DNA of 36,946 bases, taken from Kordiimonadaceae bacterium (GTDB taxonomy: Bacteria; Pseudomonadota; Alphaproteobacteria; Sphingomonadales; Kordiimonadaceae). The stretch spans positions 1 to 36,946 of the forward strand of contig JASBSO010000223.1 in the NCBI GenBank assembly GCA_030148905.1, given 5' to 3'. The position numbers and the translations under genes are program-made. The notes below the pieces were generated by a model that was given only the letters and a program-made list of their open reading frames with translations, was not told the origin of the DNA and searched no databases. Shown here one piece after another: positions 17,176 through 25,145 of this stretch (position 1 is the stretch's first letter; every line of letters begins with the position of its first letter).

Positions 17176-18138
17176 ATGCTGATCAAACAGCGCAAAGCCT
17201 CGGACGAGAGCGAAAACAACGTCACGTCTGAATGGGCGTATCTCAACCGCCGCAAGCTGATGCTGGGCGCGGGGGCTGCGCTTATTGGTGCGGGCGCGGC
17301 GCTGTCTGACCTGCAGCGGCGCGATGCTGGCCCGCGCGAGCTTGGCAGCCTTGATTTTAGCCAAAATCCAGCCTTTCGGCCTGACGAGGTGGTCACCCCC
17401 GAGGCGGCGGTCACGCGCTATAACAATTTCTATGAATTTGGGGTGTCGAAAGAAGACCCGTTCATCAACGCCTGGCGCCTGCAAACCTCGCCCTGGTCGG
17501 TGACGGTGGACGGCTTTACCGACAAACCCGGCACCTATGCCTTTGAAGACCTGGTGGACATGAACGCACTTCAAGAGCGCATCTACCGGCTGCGCTGTGT
17601 GGAGGCGTGGTCCATGGTTATTCCGTGGATCGGTGTGCCGCTAGCCTCGATCATCAAAAAGCTGGCCCCCACGTCGGACGCCAAATATGTGGTGTTTGAA
17701 ACCCTGGCGGACCCGGCGCAGATGCCGGGCATTCGCTGGCCGGTGATCGACTGGCCGTATCAGGAAGGCCTGCGCATGGACGAGGCGATGAACGATCTCG
17801 CCTTTATTGCCGTTGGTCTGTTTGGCAAGGAAATCCCCAACCAAAACGGCGCGCCGATGCGGCTGGTGACGCCGTGGAAATATGGCTTTAAGTCGATCAA
17901 ATCGATTGTGCGCATCACCTTTTCCGACACGCAGCCGACCACAAGCTGGATGAAAACCGGCCCCAGTGAGTATGGCTTTTTCTCGAATGTGAACCCCGAG
18001 GTCAGCCATCCGCGCTGGAGCCAGGCGCGCGAGCGCCGCATTGGGGAATTTGGCCGCCGTGATACGCTCAAATTCAATGGCTACGGCGAAGAGGTTGCCG
18101 ATCTATATGCCGGGATGGACCTGCGTAAATATTTCTAA
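17176..18138 (+). CDS. msrP: Protein-methionine-sulfoxide reductase catalytic subunit
   Basis: Periplasmic molybdopterin enzyme that reduces oxidised methionines in envelope proteins, taking electrons from MsrQ. The N terminus is a Tat signal (LNRRKLMLGAGAALIGAG, twin Arg at residues 25-26). The sulfite-oxidase-type fold carries the Mo-liganding Cys141 in YRLRCVEAW, followed by the typical IPWIGVPL. MRLVTPWKYGFK lies near the C terminus. Length is 320 aa from the ATG at 17176, which has GGGAG 9 nt upstream; an earlier alternative start at 17143 lacks this. msrQ follows 11 nt later. Confidence 0.94.
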   Translation: MLIKQRKASDESENNVTSEWAYLNRRKLMLGAGAALIGAGAALSDLQRRDAGPRELGSLDFSQNPAFRPDEVVTPEAAVTRYNNFYEFGVSKEDPFINAWRLQTSPWSVTVDGFTDKPGTYAFEDLVDMNALQERIYRLRCVEAWSMVIPWIGVPLASIIKKLAPTSDAKYVVFETLADPAQMPGIRWPVIDWPYQEGLRMDEAMNDLAFIAVGLFGKEIPNQNGAPMRLVTPWKYGFKSIKSIVRITFSDTQPTTSWMKTGPSEYGFFSNVNPEVSHPRWSQARERRIGEFGRRDTLKFNGYGEEVADLYAGMDLRKYF

Positions 18139-18149
18139 GCGCGGCGCCT

Positions 18150-18776
18150 ATGGATATCTTTTCTGCGACATCGCTGAGGCGTTACGGCAAGCCCATTGCC
18201 CATGCGGCGTTGGCTCTGCCGCTTTTGATGGTTATCGGTGATGTGTATGATTATATCACCACCGGCTTTAGTGTTGGTCTGGGGGCCAACCCGCCCGAAG
18301 CGCTCAATCGCCATTTGGGTCAGTGGGCGCTCAGGGTTTTGATCCTGTCGCTTGTCATCACCCCCTTGAGCACGCTCATCGGATCACCCAAGCCGGTCCT
18401 CTTTCGCCGCATGGTGGGTTTGTGGGCCTTTGCCTATGTGGTGTTGCATCTGGCAAGCTATATTGCGCTCGATAAGGTGTTTGAGTGGGACGAGATTTGG
18501 CAGGATATCGTCAAGCGCACCTTCATCACGCTTGGCATGGCGGCCTTTGTTTTGCTGATCCTGCTTGCCGCAACGTCGACCAACTGGGCGGTGCGCAAAT
18601 TGAAGGCCAAACGCTGGAAGCGCCTACACCGGCTTGTGTATCCGGCGGTGATTCTGGCGGCAGTTCATTTCATTATGATGCGCAAGGGCCTGCAGATCGA
18701 GCCGCTGATTTACGCAGGCATCGTCGCGGCGTTGCTTGGGTTTCGCCTGGTGGGTCGTGCGCGGCGCGGGCTCTGA
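18150..18776 (+). CDS. msrQ: Heme-binding membrane subunit of methionine sulfoxide reductase
   Basis: Inner-membrane b-type cytochrome of the ferric-reductase-like transmembrane family that passes electrons to periplasmic MsrP. About six hydrophobic helices can be read, with candidate heme-ligand His residues in KPIAHA, YVVLHLASY and LVYPAVILAAVHF. Residues NRHLGQWAL and ITPLSTL are characteristic of MsrQ (YedZ). Length 208 aa. It starts 11 nt after msrP and its end is only 2 nt from the convergent MaoC gene, with no room for a terminator. Confidence 0.92.
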   Translation: MDIFSATSLRRYGKPIAHAALALPLLMVIGDVYDYITTGFSVGLGANPPEALNRHLGQWALRVLILSLVITPLSTLIGSPKPVLFRRMVGLWAFAYVVLHLASYIALDKVFEWDEIWQDIVKRTFITLGMAAFVLLILLAATSTNWAVRKLKAKRWKRLHRLVYPAVILAAVHFIMMRKGLQIEPLIYAGIVAALLGFRLVGRARRGL

Positions 18777-18778
18777 CC

Positions 18779-19231
18779 CTAACTCTGACGGCGCAAAATC
18801 ATAACGTTCGAGACCATGGTCATCACTGTGTCGCCGTTTTGATTGGCAACCGTGTGGCGGCTTTTGACCAGGCCAACATTGGCGCGCGACTGCGACGGGC
18901 GCGTTTCGATGCATTCCGACGTCACGCTCAGCACATCGCCTGGAAAGCAGGGGGTTTTCCAGCGAATTTCGTCCACACCGGGCGAGCCAACTCCGGCGAC
19001 GCCCGCTTGCATCAGATGGTCGACCATCATGCGCATGGTCATGCTGCATGTATGCCATCCGCTGGCGCACAGGCCGCCCATTGGTGACATTTTGGCAATC
19101 TCGTCATTCAGGTGAAAGGGCTGGGGGTCATATTTCGAGGCGAATTCGATAATTTCCTCGCGGCTGACCTCATATCGGCCAAAGGTTTCGCTGCTGCCTA
19201 TCTCAAAGTCTTCAAAGAATTTTTTGAACAT
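18779..19231 (-). CDS. MaoC-like (R)-specific enoyl-CoA hydratase family protein
   Basis: 150-aa hot-dog fold protein. The hydratase-2 signature is present: ASKYDPQPFHL with the catalytic Asp and His, and GLCASGWHT on the substrate tunnel. SETFGRYEVSREEI at the N terminus and SRHTVANQNGDTVM near the end also fit the family. It probably hydrates an enoyl-CoA, but the substrate is not readable and the neighbours do not help. It is transcribed divergently from the DUF3108 gene and convergent with msrQ. Confidence 0.87.
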   Translation of the reverse strand: MFKKFFEDFEIGSSETFGRYEVSREEIIEFASKYDPQPFHLNDEIAKMSPMGGLCASGWHTCSMTMRMMVDHLMQAGVAGVGSPGVDEIRWKTPCFPGDVLSVTSECIETRPSQSRANVGLVKSRHTVANQNGDTVMTMVSNVMILRRQS

Positions 19232-19315
19232 CGCCGTGCCTCGCTCGCGCTTATGTGCCTGCAGTGTTCGTATGGACCGGGCTGGCCTGCGTCAAGCGCG
19301 GCGGTGAAAAGCCGA

Positions 19316-19343
19316 TTGACGGCGGCCACGCGTGCTTTAGGAT
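19316..19343 (+). promoter_or_regulatory. Candidate promoter of the DUF3108 gene
   Basis: TTGACG at 19316-19321, 16-nt spacer, TAGGAT at 19338-19343. Transcription would begin within a few bases of the ATG at 19350, so the message could be leaderless. Confidence 0.33.
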
Positions 19344-19349
19344 TTAGGA

Positions 19350-20360
19350 ATGAAAGATGTTGTGTTTCGATTTTTTGCCGGGATCGTGCTGCTGACCGCA
19401 CTGGCCGTGCCCCTGCATGCTGCCGAGAAAATCCAAGCCACCTATGACGTGACATGGTCGGGGCTGACCATTTTTTCGATGGACCTCAGCGTTGTGCGCG
19501 ACGGCGAGCGGTACCGCATCGACACCGACGCCCGCACCCGCGGCGTTTTGAACTGGCTGTTTTCTGGCAAAACCCAGGCCTATGCTGAAGGCTTGGTGAA
19601 AAACGGTGCCCCGGTTCCTGCCCTATATTATAACGGCGGGCGCTGGTCGGGGGAGGATTATCACCGCGCCATGACCTTTGATGCGAGCGGCCAATTGGCC
19701 GACGTTGACCTTAATATCCCTGAGGACTGGCAGTCCAAATATCCGCGCGAGCCGGTGCCGCCCGAATTGCAACTTGGGCCCGACCCCTTGTCGCTGGTGA
19801 TGCTGCTGTTTAACGAGTCGCTGGTGCAGGCCGCACTCAGCGAACCCACGGCAGTGCGCACCTTTGACGGCAGGCGGGTGTATGAGGTGGTGCTGGACTG
19901 CGACGCCAGCGCCGAGGCCCGCCTGGAGATCGATACCGACGTTTATGAAGGTGCAAGCCAGCCCTGCGGGGTCGATTTCCGGCTGATCAGTGGCCGACTG
20001 ACCCTGACCGAAGAGCAACAAGCCGAACTGGAGCGCGAACGCGAAGACGCGCGCAAACGGTTCGAGCGCCGCAACCGCCGCGGCCGCGCCAAGCGCGACA
20101 CCACGGGTGCCGAAGGCGAGAATATCAAGCTTTATGTCGCCGATATCACTGGCGAGGGGCTGGTGTTGCCGGTTGAGGGTGAAATGCCGTCGGGCTTTGG
20201 CCGGGTCAAGGTCTCGATGACCAAATTTACGCGCGAAACGGCGGCCCCCATCATGGTGACCGCCTATGCGCCCGACGTGCCCATGCCAGCGGGCACATTG
20301 GAATCCTGCGCTGTCACAGCCGAGGCGGCACCCGCGCCAGAGCCGACGACAAGCTGTTAA
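19350..20360 (+). CDS. Exported DUF3108 domain protein
   Basis: 336-aa protein with a clear Sec signal peptide (FFAGIVLLTALAVPLHAAE). Right after the cleavage site the sequence reads ATYDVTWSGLTIFSMDLSV, which resembles the start of DUF3108 proteins, thought to form a periplasmic beta-rich fold. Later segments RTRGVLNWLFSG and LYYNGGRW also fit. An Arg/Glu-rich linker (about residues 213-250), partly helical and highly charged, interrupts the fold. There is no known biochemical function. It is followed 25 nt later by an exported amidohydrolase on the same strand, perhaps co-transcribed. Confidence 0.78.
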   Translation: MKDVVFRFFAGIVLLTALAVPLHAAEKIQATYDVTWSGLTIFSMDLSVVRDGERYRIDTDARTRGVLNWLFSGKTQAYAEGLVKNGAPVPALYYNGGRWSGEDYHRAMTFDASGQLADVDLNIPEDWQSKYPREPVPPELQLGPDPLSLVMLLFNESLVQAALSEPTAVRTFDGRRVYEVVLDCDASAEARLEIDTDVYEGASQPCGVDFRLISGRLTLTEEQQAELEREREDARKRFERRNRRGRAKRDTTGAEGENIKLYVADITGEGLVLPVEGEMPSGFGRVKVSMTKFTRETAAPIMVTAYAPDVPMPAGTLESCAVTAEAAPAPEPTTSC

Positions 20361-20385
20361 GCCGAATATTTTGAGGGAGGGGACG

Positions 20386-21675
20386 ATGACCCATATGACA
20401 TCATTTTTCAAAGCCGGGGTGGCGTTAAGCCTGTTATCGGGCGCGGCGGTGGCCGAGCAAACCATCATCCACGCCGGAACGCTGCTGGCCGTGCCGGGCG
20501 AAGCCGCCAAGACCGATCAGTCGGTGGTGATAGAGGATGGCCGCATTGTCCGCGTCGAAGACGGCTTCATCGAAGCGGCCGACGCCACCATCATCGATCT
20601 CAGCGATGACTTTGTCATGCCCGGCATGATGGACATGCACGTTCATATTCAGGGCGAACTGGAACCCGGTCTGGTGGGCGACAGCAACACACTGCGCCTG
20701 TCGACGGCTGACATTGGCATGCGCTCGACGCTCTATGCGCGCCGGACGCTGATGGCGGGCTTCACCACCGTGCGCGATGCTGGCAATGACCAGCCGCAAA
20801 TCAATGCCCTGCGCCTGGGCCAACAGCGCGGCTGGGTGGTCTCACCCCGGATTGTTGCGGCGGGCGGTGTGGGCATCACCGGCGGCCATTCCGACGTGGA
20901 CGGGATGCGCCATGACCTGCTCGAACATTTCACCACCAAGCAAATCTGCGACGGCGGTGACGACTGCACGCGGGCCACGCGCCGGGCGATCAAATTTGGC
21001 GGCGACTTTATCAAAATCGCAGCCACCGGCGGGGTGCTGTCGGATACCAATACCGGCACCGGCCAGCAAATGACCAATGCCGAACTGGAGGCCGTTGTCG
21101 ACACCGCGCATGCGCTGGGGCGCAAGGTGGCCGCGCACGCGCACGCAGCGGCAGGCATTAATGCCGCGCTCCGGGCCGGGGTCGACAGTGTGGAGCATGG
21201 CTCTTACGCCGATGCCGAGTCGATCCGTCTCTTCAAGGAAAACGGAGCCTATCTGGTGCCAACGCTATTGGCGGGGGCAACGGTCGTGCGTATGGCCGAG
21301 GCCGGGCAAATCGCCTCACCCGCGATCAAGGCCAAGGCGCTGCGCGTGGGCAAAGACCTGATGGACAATTTCAAGCGCGCCGCCGATGCCGAGGTGAAAA
21401 TCGCTTACGGCACCGACAGCGGCGTGTCGCGTCACGGTAACAATGCCGAAGAAGCGGTCTTGATGGCGGATGCCGGTATGGCGCCGATGGACATTTTGAA
21501 GTCGGCAACTGTCAATGCCGCTGACCTGATCAGCCGCAGCCATGATCTGGGCACCATCGAGCCGGGCAAGCTTGCCGATATCATTGCCATGGACGGCAGC
21601 CCCTTAAGCGATATCAGGGAAGTGCTGTCGGTCGATTTCGTCATGCAGGGCGGCACGGTTTATAAACGCCAATAA
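20386..21675 (+). CDS. Exported amidohydrolase (M38, imidazolonepropionase/Xaa-Arg dipeptidase-like)
   Basis: 429-aa metal-dependent amidohydrolase with a signal peptide (FFKAGVALSLLSGAAVAE), so probably periplasmic. Metal-binding His85-x-His87 (MDMHVHIQ) follows the strand that ends VMPGM. A bridging Lys is expected in GGDFIKIAATGGV, further His ligands are in AAHAHAAAG and SVEHGSY, and the final Asp is in YGTDSGV. The C-terminal IEPGKLADIIAMDGSPL closes the small beta-domain. Family relatives cleave dipeptides with C-terminal Arg/Lys or Pro; which one applies here is not determined. The ATG at 20386 is preceded by GGGAGGGG. Confidence 0.86.
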   Translation: MTHMTSFFKAGVALSLLSGAAVAEQTIIHAGTLLAVPGEAAKTDQSVVIEDGRIVRVEDGFIEAADATIIDLSDDFVMPGMMDMHVHIQGELEPGLVGDSNTLRLSTADIGMRSTLYARRTLMAGFTTVRDAGNDQPQINALRLGQQRGWVVSPRIVAAGGVGITGGHSDVDGMRHDLLEHFTTKQICDGGDDCTRATRRAIKFGGDFIKIAATGGVLSDTNTGTGQQMTNAELEAVVDTAHALGRKVAAHAHAAAGINAALRAGVDSVEHGSYADAESIRLFKENGAYLVPTLLAGATVVRMAEAGQIASPAIKAKALRVGKDLMDNFKRAADAEVKIAYGTDSGVSRHGNNAEEAVLMADAGMAPMDILKSATVNAADLISRSHDLGTIEPGKLADIIAMDGSPLSDIREVLSVDFVMQGGTVYKRQ

Positions 21676-21685
21676 CCAATCAACT

Positions 21686-21743
21686 CTGGACCGTAGTCCA
21701 GGCTCAAATCTTGGTGAGAGCGCGCGGGAGAACCTTGCGCTCT
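21686..21743 (+). terminator. Two tandem hairpins after the amidohydrolase gene (weak terminator candidate)
   Basis: CTGGAC-CGTA-GTCCAG at 21686-21701 is a perfect 6-bp stem with a 4-nt loop. It is followed by AGAGCGC (21717-21723) paired with GCGCTCT (21737-21743). Neither is followed by a T-run, so this is at best a processing or Rho-type end between two transcription units. Confidence 0.3.
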
Positions 21744-21764
21744 TATCGTTTGGGCGACTATGGT
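21735..21764 (+). promoter_or_regulatory. Candidate promoter of the metal-handling cluster
   Basis: TTGCGC at 21735-21740, 18-nt spacer, TATGGT at 21759-21764. The spacer is long, as in metal-responsive MerR-type promoters, but no MerR gene is in the window. A start site near 21772 would make the first message leaderless; no Shine-Dalgarno precedes that ATG. Confidence 0.27.
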
Positions 21765-21771
21765 CGCGCCC

Positions 21772-22089
21772 ATGCGTATTGTGATCGCCATTCTTGTTGT
21801 TTTTTCCACTCTGGCTGTATCGGGCCAGGGCGCGGCGTGCAGCCATATGGCTGATACCGAGACCGTAGCGATGATGACAGACATGATGGCGGACGGCGAC
21901 CACGACATGGCCTGCTGCGATGACGCGTGCCTGTGTATGGATGCAGTCAGCAGCGCCGCTGTACTTCCCACATCCCAGCCTTTGGCGGTTGCGTCGCAAC
22001 TTGCTGATGGCTCGAACGCAAACGTCCTGCCCCTGACGGGACGCTCTATCACCCCCATACCGGACCCGCCCGCGCACACTCTCCGTTAA
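21772..22089 (+). CDS. Small exported Cys/Met/His-rich protein, probably metal-binding
   Basis: 105-aa protein starting with a signal peptide (MRIVIAILVVFSTLAVSGQG). The mature part is dense in soft-metal ligands: Cys23, a run of Met and His around residues 25-47, and Cys48, Cys49, Cys53 and Cys55 in MACCDDACLC. The last 45 residues are Ala/Pro-rich and featureless. I do not recognise a named family with certainty; the pattern resembles small periplasmic copper- or mercury-binding peptides encoded beside metal transport genes. It heads a cluster with a barrel-like protein, a MerP-like protein and a MerT-like protein, which supports a metal role. An ATG four codons earlier (21760) is also possible. 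Confidence 0.62.
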   Translation: MRIVIAILVVFSTLAVSGQGAACSHMADTETVAMMTDMMADGDHDMACCDDACLCMDAVSSAAVLPTSQPLAVASQLADGSNANVLPLTGRSITPIPDPPAHTLR

Positions 22090-22141
22090 ACACCCTCGCA
22101 CCGCTGATCCGGTGTGTGTCTTTGTTTGCTGGAGAGATGTT

Positions 22142-22798
22142 TTGAGAAAACGACTATATGTGTGGGCCGCGCTGGCCCTGATTGTAACGAGTGGCGGGCT
22201 GCAGGCGCGGCCGGTTTCCTATCCTGGTGGGTGGACCGCCCTGTGGTTTACCGATGCGATCGGCGATGCCTTGTGGCTGCATTATTCCCCAACCGCGCGG
22301 TACAGCGTCGGGTTTCGGGCTGAGCGCAACCGCGACAGCGATTTTGTTTTTTACGGCGGCCAGTATACGCGGCTGCTGAAACGCTGGAACGCGCCCGGCA
22401 GCCAGGCGAACCTCTATTTGAATACGGGCGCTGGCTTTGCCTTTGACACCGAAGGCGATGACTTTACCCCGCGCGGGTCGGCGCTGGGCTCGGGCTTTTT
22501 GGGCGTACAGGCCGACTGGGAAACGCGGCGCTGGTTCGCCAGCTATGACGTGCGGCATTTGGTAATCGACGGCAGGCCCGATCAGTTTGTTCAAAAGCTT
22601 CGCCTGGGTGTTGCGCCCTATATCGCCGAGGTCGGCGACTGGCACCTGTGGTTCATGGTCGAGGGTGCCCACCGGGATGAAAATGAAGACCGGTTTTCGG
22701 TCACACCCCTGTTGCGCCTTTTCAAGGGGCCACTGCTTTTGGAAGGCGGCGTGTCCGACCGGGGCGAGTTTTTGTTCAACGCAATTTACAGATTTTAG
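22142..22798 (+). CDS. Small outer-membrane beta-barrel-like protein of the metal cluster
   Basis: 218-aa protein with a signal peptide (KRLYVWAALALIVTSGGLQA) from a TTG start at 22142, supported by GGAGAG 5 nt upstream. The mature chain alternates polar and hydrophobic residues with many aromatics, e.g. YSVGFRAERN, ANLYLNTGAGFAF, WFASYDVRHL and WHLWFMVEGAH. It ends in YRF, the aromatic C terminus typical of barrels handled by the BAM complex. I infer about eight to ten strands. No named family is recognised. It stops 18 nt before the MerP-like gene, so it may serve metal entry or sensing across the outer membrane. Confidence 0.6.
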   Translation: MRKRLYVWAALALIVTSGGLQARPVSYPGGWTALWFTDAIGDALWLHYSPTARYSVGFRAERNRDSDFVFYGGQYTRLLKRWNAPGSQANLYLNTGAGFAFDTEGDDFTPRGSALGSGFLGVQADWETRRWFASYDVRHLVIDGRPDQFVQKLRLGVAPYIAEVGDWHLWFMVEGAHRDENEDRFSVTPLLRLFKGPLLLEGGVSDRGEFLFNAIYRF

Positions 22799-22816
22799 AA
22801 GAGGAGGATATCCCTC

Positions 22817-23179
22817 ATGAAAACATTACTGATTCTGGCCGCTTTGATGGCGACCCCCTTTGCCCAAGAGTCCAAACCCCACAGCCACGAGGGCGAGGTT
22901 CTGGACCGCACCGTGACCGAACGTGTAACGCCGGTGGCAGGCGGCACGATTGTGGCGATGAATGTGAACGGTCTGGTGTGTGACTTTTGCGCCATCGCCA
23001 TTGATAAGGTGTTTCGCCGTGAGGCCGGTGTTGCCGATGTTGCGGTCGACCTGAGCGACAAGATCGTCGTGGTGGCCCTGGAGCCGGGCACCGACATTGA
23101 CGATAAGCGACTTGAAAAGCTGATCAACAATTCAGGCTATGACCTGGTGTCGGTCAAGCGCGGCGTGGCGGCGAGTTAA
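22817..23179 (+). CDS. Exported heavy-metal-associated (HMA) domain protein, MerP-like
   Basis: 120-aa protein with a short hydrophobic N terminus (MKTLLILAALMATPFAQ), a His-containing linker (PHSHEGE) and one HMA domain (about residues 45-115). The metal site is GLVCDFCA (Cys55, Cys58), a variant of the CxxC of MerP and copper chaperones. The pattern VFRREAGVADVAVDL...LEKLINNSGYDLVSV follows the usual ferredoxin-like fold. Good Shine-Dalgarno AGGAGGA 9 nt before the ATG. The MerT-like gene follows 5 nt later, the same pairing as merT/merP though in reverse order. The metal could be Hg, Cu or another soft ion. Confidence 0.82.
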   Translation: MKTLLILAALMATPFAQESKPHSHEGEVLDRTVTERVTPVAGGTIVAMNVNGLVCDFCAIAIDKVFRREAGVADVAVDLSDKIVVVALEPGTDIDDKRLEKLINNSGYDLVSVKRGVAAS

Positions 23180-23184
23180 CGCGC

Positions 23185-23592
23185 ATGGCACTGAGCGACA
23201 TTCACCAGGACCCACCTGCCGCCCGCGGCAAGTGGGCGGCGACCTTTGCGCTGTTTACATCGATGGGCACGCTGATTTGCTGTGCGCTGCCGGCCTTGCT
23301 GGTGACGCTGGGTCTCGGTGCGGTGACGGCGGGGCTGGTCTCCGCCGTGCCGCAGATTGTATGGCTATCCGAGCATAAGGCCTGGGTCTTTGCCTTTGCC
23401 GGGCTGATGCTGTCAGCGGCGACCTACAGCGTTTGGCGCGCGCGCAACGACCCGTGCCCAGCCGACCCGGCGCAGGCCGCGGCGTGCACCCGGCTGCGGG
23501 TGATTACACGCTGGATACTGGGCATTGCATGGACCACCTATGCGATCGGCTTTTTCTTTGCCTATCTGGTGGTGCCGCTGTTTTACGGCTAG
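23185..23592 (+). CDS. MerT-like inner-membrane metal transport protein
   Basis: 135-aa protein with three hydrophobic helices. Helix 1 contains vicinal Cys32-Cys33 (GTLICCALPALL), and the loop between helices 2 and 3 has a second pair, Cys91 and Cys101. This is the layout of MerT, where the first pair takes metal from MerP and the second passes it on. Overall similarity to classical MerT seems distant, so the call is to type only. No Shine-Dalgarno is seen; translation may be coupled to the preceding gene. No merA reductase or merR is encoded in the window. Confidence 0.68.
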   Translation: MALSDIHQDPPAARGKWAATFALFTSMGTLICCALPALLVTLGLGAVTAGLVSAVPQIVWLSEHKAWVFAFAGLMLSAATYSVWRARNDPCPADPAQAAACTRLRVITRWILGIAWTTYAIGFFFAYLVVPLFYG

Positions 23593-23628
23593 GGTCAGGA
23601 CTATATGAACGGCCCTAACCCTAGGCCC

Positions 23629-23901
23629 TTAGCGCGGCTTTGAACACCCCAACCGCCCGCCTGTGGAGGGCACGGTCGTCGTCTCGCCCAATGTGGCCAG
23701 CTGTTCAAAGACCGCCACCGGGTCAGTGCCGGTCTCTGCCAAGGGCTCGTCGAGCGCATCCAGAGCTTTGAGGTCATCCGGTGACGGCACTGCGCGCCGT
23801 TCGGGCAATTGTTTTTGGTAACGCCGGATTGCGTCAAAAGCCGCGTCCAAAAGCGCACCTTCCTGCGCGCGCTGCGTGTGCGCAAAACTGTCGTCATGCA
23901 T
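23629..23901 (-). pseudogene. N-terminal remnant of a PLP-dependent decarboxylase (aspartate aminotransferase family)
   Basis: About 90 codons beginning MHDDSFAHTQRAQEGALLDA and running to VPSTGGR resemble the N-terminal arm of PLP-dependent amino acid decarboxylases, in which the similar ...TGGR is normally followed by a YFGFV-type segment and some 350 more residues. Here the similarity breaks off after STGGR, a short unrelated tail follows and a stop comes at once. Only 36 nt then separate it from the MerT-like gene, so the PLP domain is missing and not simply frameshifted. An in-frame upstream extension to 23961 with CPRCG is probably untranslated. Family assignment is from memory of the motif. 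Confidence 0.5.
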
Positions 23902-24044
23902 AGTATATCCCCCGTCTTGTGCTGCACCGCAGCGCGGGCACTTGACGATAGGAACAGCCATGCGGTCAACGCATAAAATCTAATCGAATGGCGTAGGAAA
24001 TTTTGGTGCAGACCCGTGGGAGCAGCCCGACCGCGCGGGCGACT

Positions 24045-25145
24045 TCAGGTGTTGAACCGGAAATGCAGCACGTCGCCGTCGAGGACAACATACTCCTTGC
24101 CTTCAAGCCTGAGCTTGCCCGCATCGCGTGCGCCCGCCTCGCCGCCAAGCGCGACATAGTCATCGTAGGCCGTGGTCTCGGCGCGGATAAAGCCTTTTTC
24201 AAAGTCGGTGTGGATGACGCCTGCCGCCTGCGGGGCCTTGGTGCCCTCGGTGATGGTCCAGGCGCGAGCCTCTTTCGGCCCGGCGGTGAAATAGGTGATC
24301 AGGCCCAACAGGTCGTAGCCCGCACGAATGACGCGGGCGAGCCCGGTTTGCCCCAGCCCCAGTGTTTCCAGAAACTCGGCCTTATCGGCGTCGTCGTCGA
24401 GCTGGGCAATCTCGGCCTCAACGGCGGCAGAGATCACCACCACGCCCGCGCCCTGGGTGGCGGCCATTGTTTCCACCGCTGCGGAAAATGCGTTGCCGGT
24501 GGCGGCGCTGTCCTCGTGGACATTGGCGACATAGAGAATGGGCTTGCCGGTCAGCAGCTGCAGGTTTTTGAAGGTTTGTGCGTCTTCGTCCGAGACCTCC
24601 AGCATGCGGGCCGGTTTGCCGTCTTCCAGAAGCGGGATCACCCGCTCGATCATGTTGGTGGTCTCAACCGCCTCTTTGTCGCCGCCCTTCACCTTGCGCA
24701 CCAGGCCCGCCATGCGGCCCTGCAGGCTTTCAAGGTCAGCCAGCATCAGCTCGGTCTCAATCGTCTCGGCGTCGGCGACCGGGTCTACGCGGCCGTCCAC
24801 ATGGGTGATGTTACCGTCTTCAAAGCAGCGCAGCACGTGGATGATGGCGTCCACTTCGCGGATATTGCCGAGAAATTTGTTGCCTAGGCCTTCGCCCTTG
24901 GACGCACCCTTGACCAGCCCGGCGATGTCGACAAAAGACAGCCGGGTGGGGATCACCTCAGCCGAGCCGGCAATCTCGGCCAGCTTAAACAACCGCTCGT
25001 CGGGCACCGGCACATCGCCGACATTGGGGTCGATGGTGCAGAAGGGGTAATTTTCCGCCGCCGCGGCCGCGGTGTTGGTCAGCGCATTAAACAGCGTCGA
25101 TTTCCCCACATTGGGCAGGCCGACAATTCCGCATTTAAAACCCAT
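24045..25145 (-). CDS. ychF: Redox-regulated ribosome-associated ATPase/GTPase YchF
   Basis: Obg-family P-loop NTPase (366 aa) that binds ribosomes and prefers ATP. Walker A is GLPNVGKST near the N terminus, the DxxG motif is DIAGLVKGAS, and the usual NKxD is replaced by NVHE, the hallmark that shifts YchF to ATP. A coiled-coil insert lies around LADLESLQGRMAGL, and the C-terminal TGS-like domain includes DFEKGFIRAE and ends DVLHFRFN. The ATG at 25145 shares one base with the pth stop (TGATG), so translation is coupled. An in-frame upstream extension to 25385 only runs inside pth. Confidence 0.96.
   Translation of the reverse strand: MGFKCGIVGLPNVGKSTLFNALTNTAAAAAENYPFCTIDPNVGDVPVPDERLFKLAEIAGSAEVIPTRLSFVDIAGLVKGASKGEGLGNKFLGNIREVDAIIHVLRCFEDGNITHVDGRVDPVADAETIETELMLADLESLQGRMAGLVRKVKGGDKEAVETTNMIERVIPLLEDGKPARMLEVSDEDAQTFKNLQLLTGKPILYVANVHEDSAATGNAFSAAVETMAATQGAGVVVISAAVEAEIAQLDDDADKAEFLETLGLGQTGLARVIRAGYDLLGLITYFTAGPKEARAWTITEGTKAPQAAGVIHTDFEKGFIRAETTAYDDYVALGGEAGARDAGKLRLEGKEYVVLDGDVLHFRFNT

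Noticed and set aside
23902-23961. Zinc-ribbon start (CPRCG) of the fragment at 23629-23961
   Set aside because: The similarity to decarboxylases begins at the internal Met (23901); a single CxxC with no second pair does not make a zinc ribbon.
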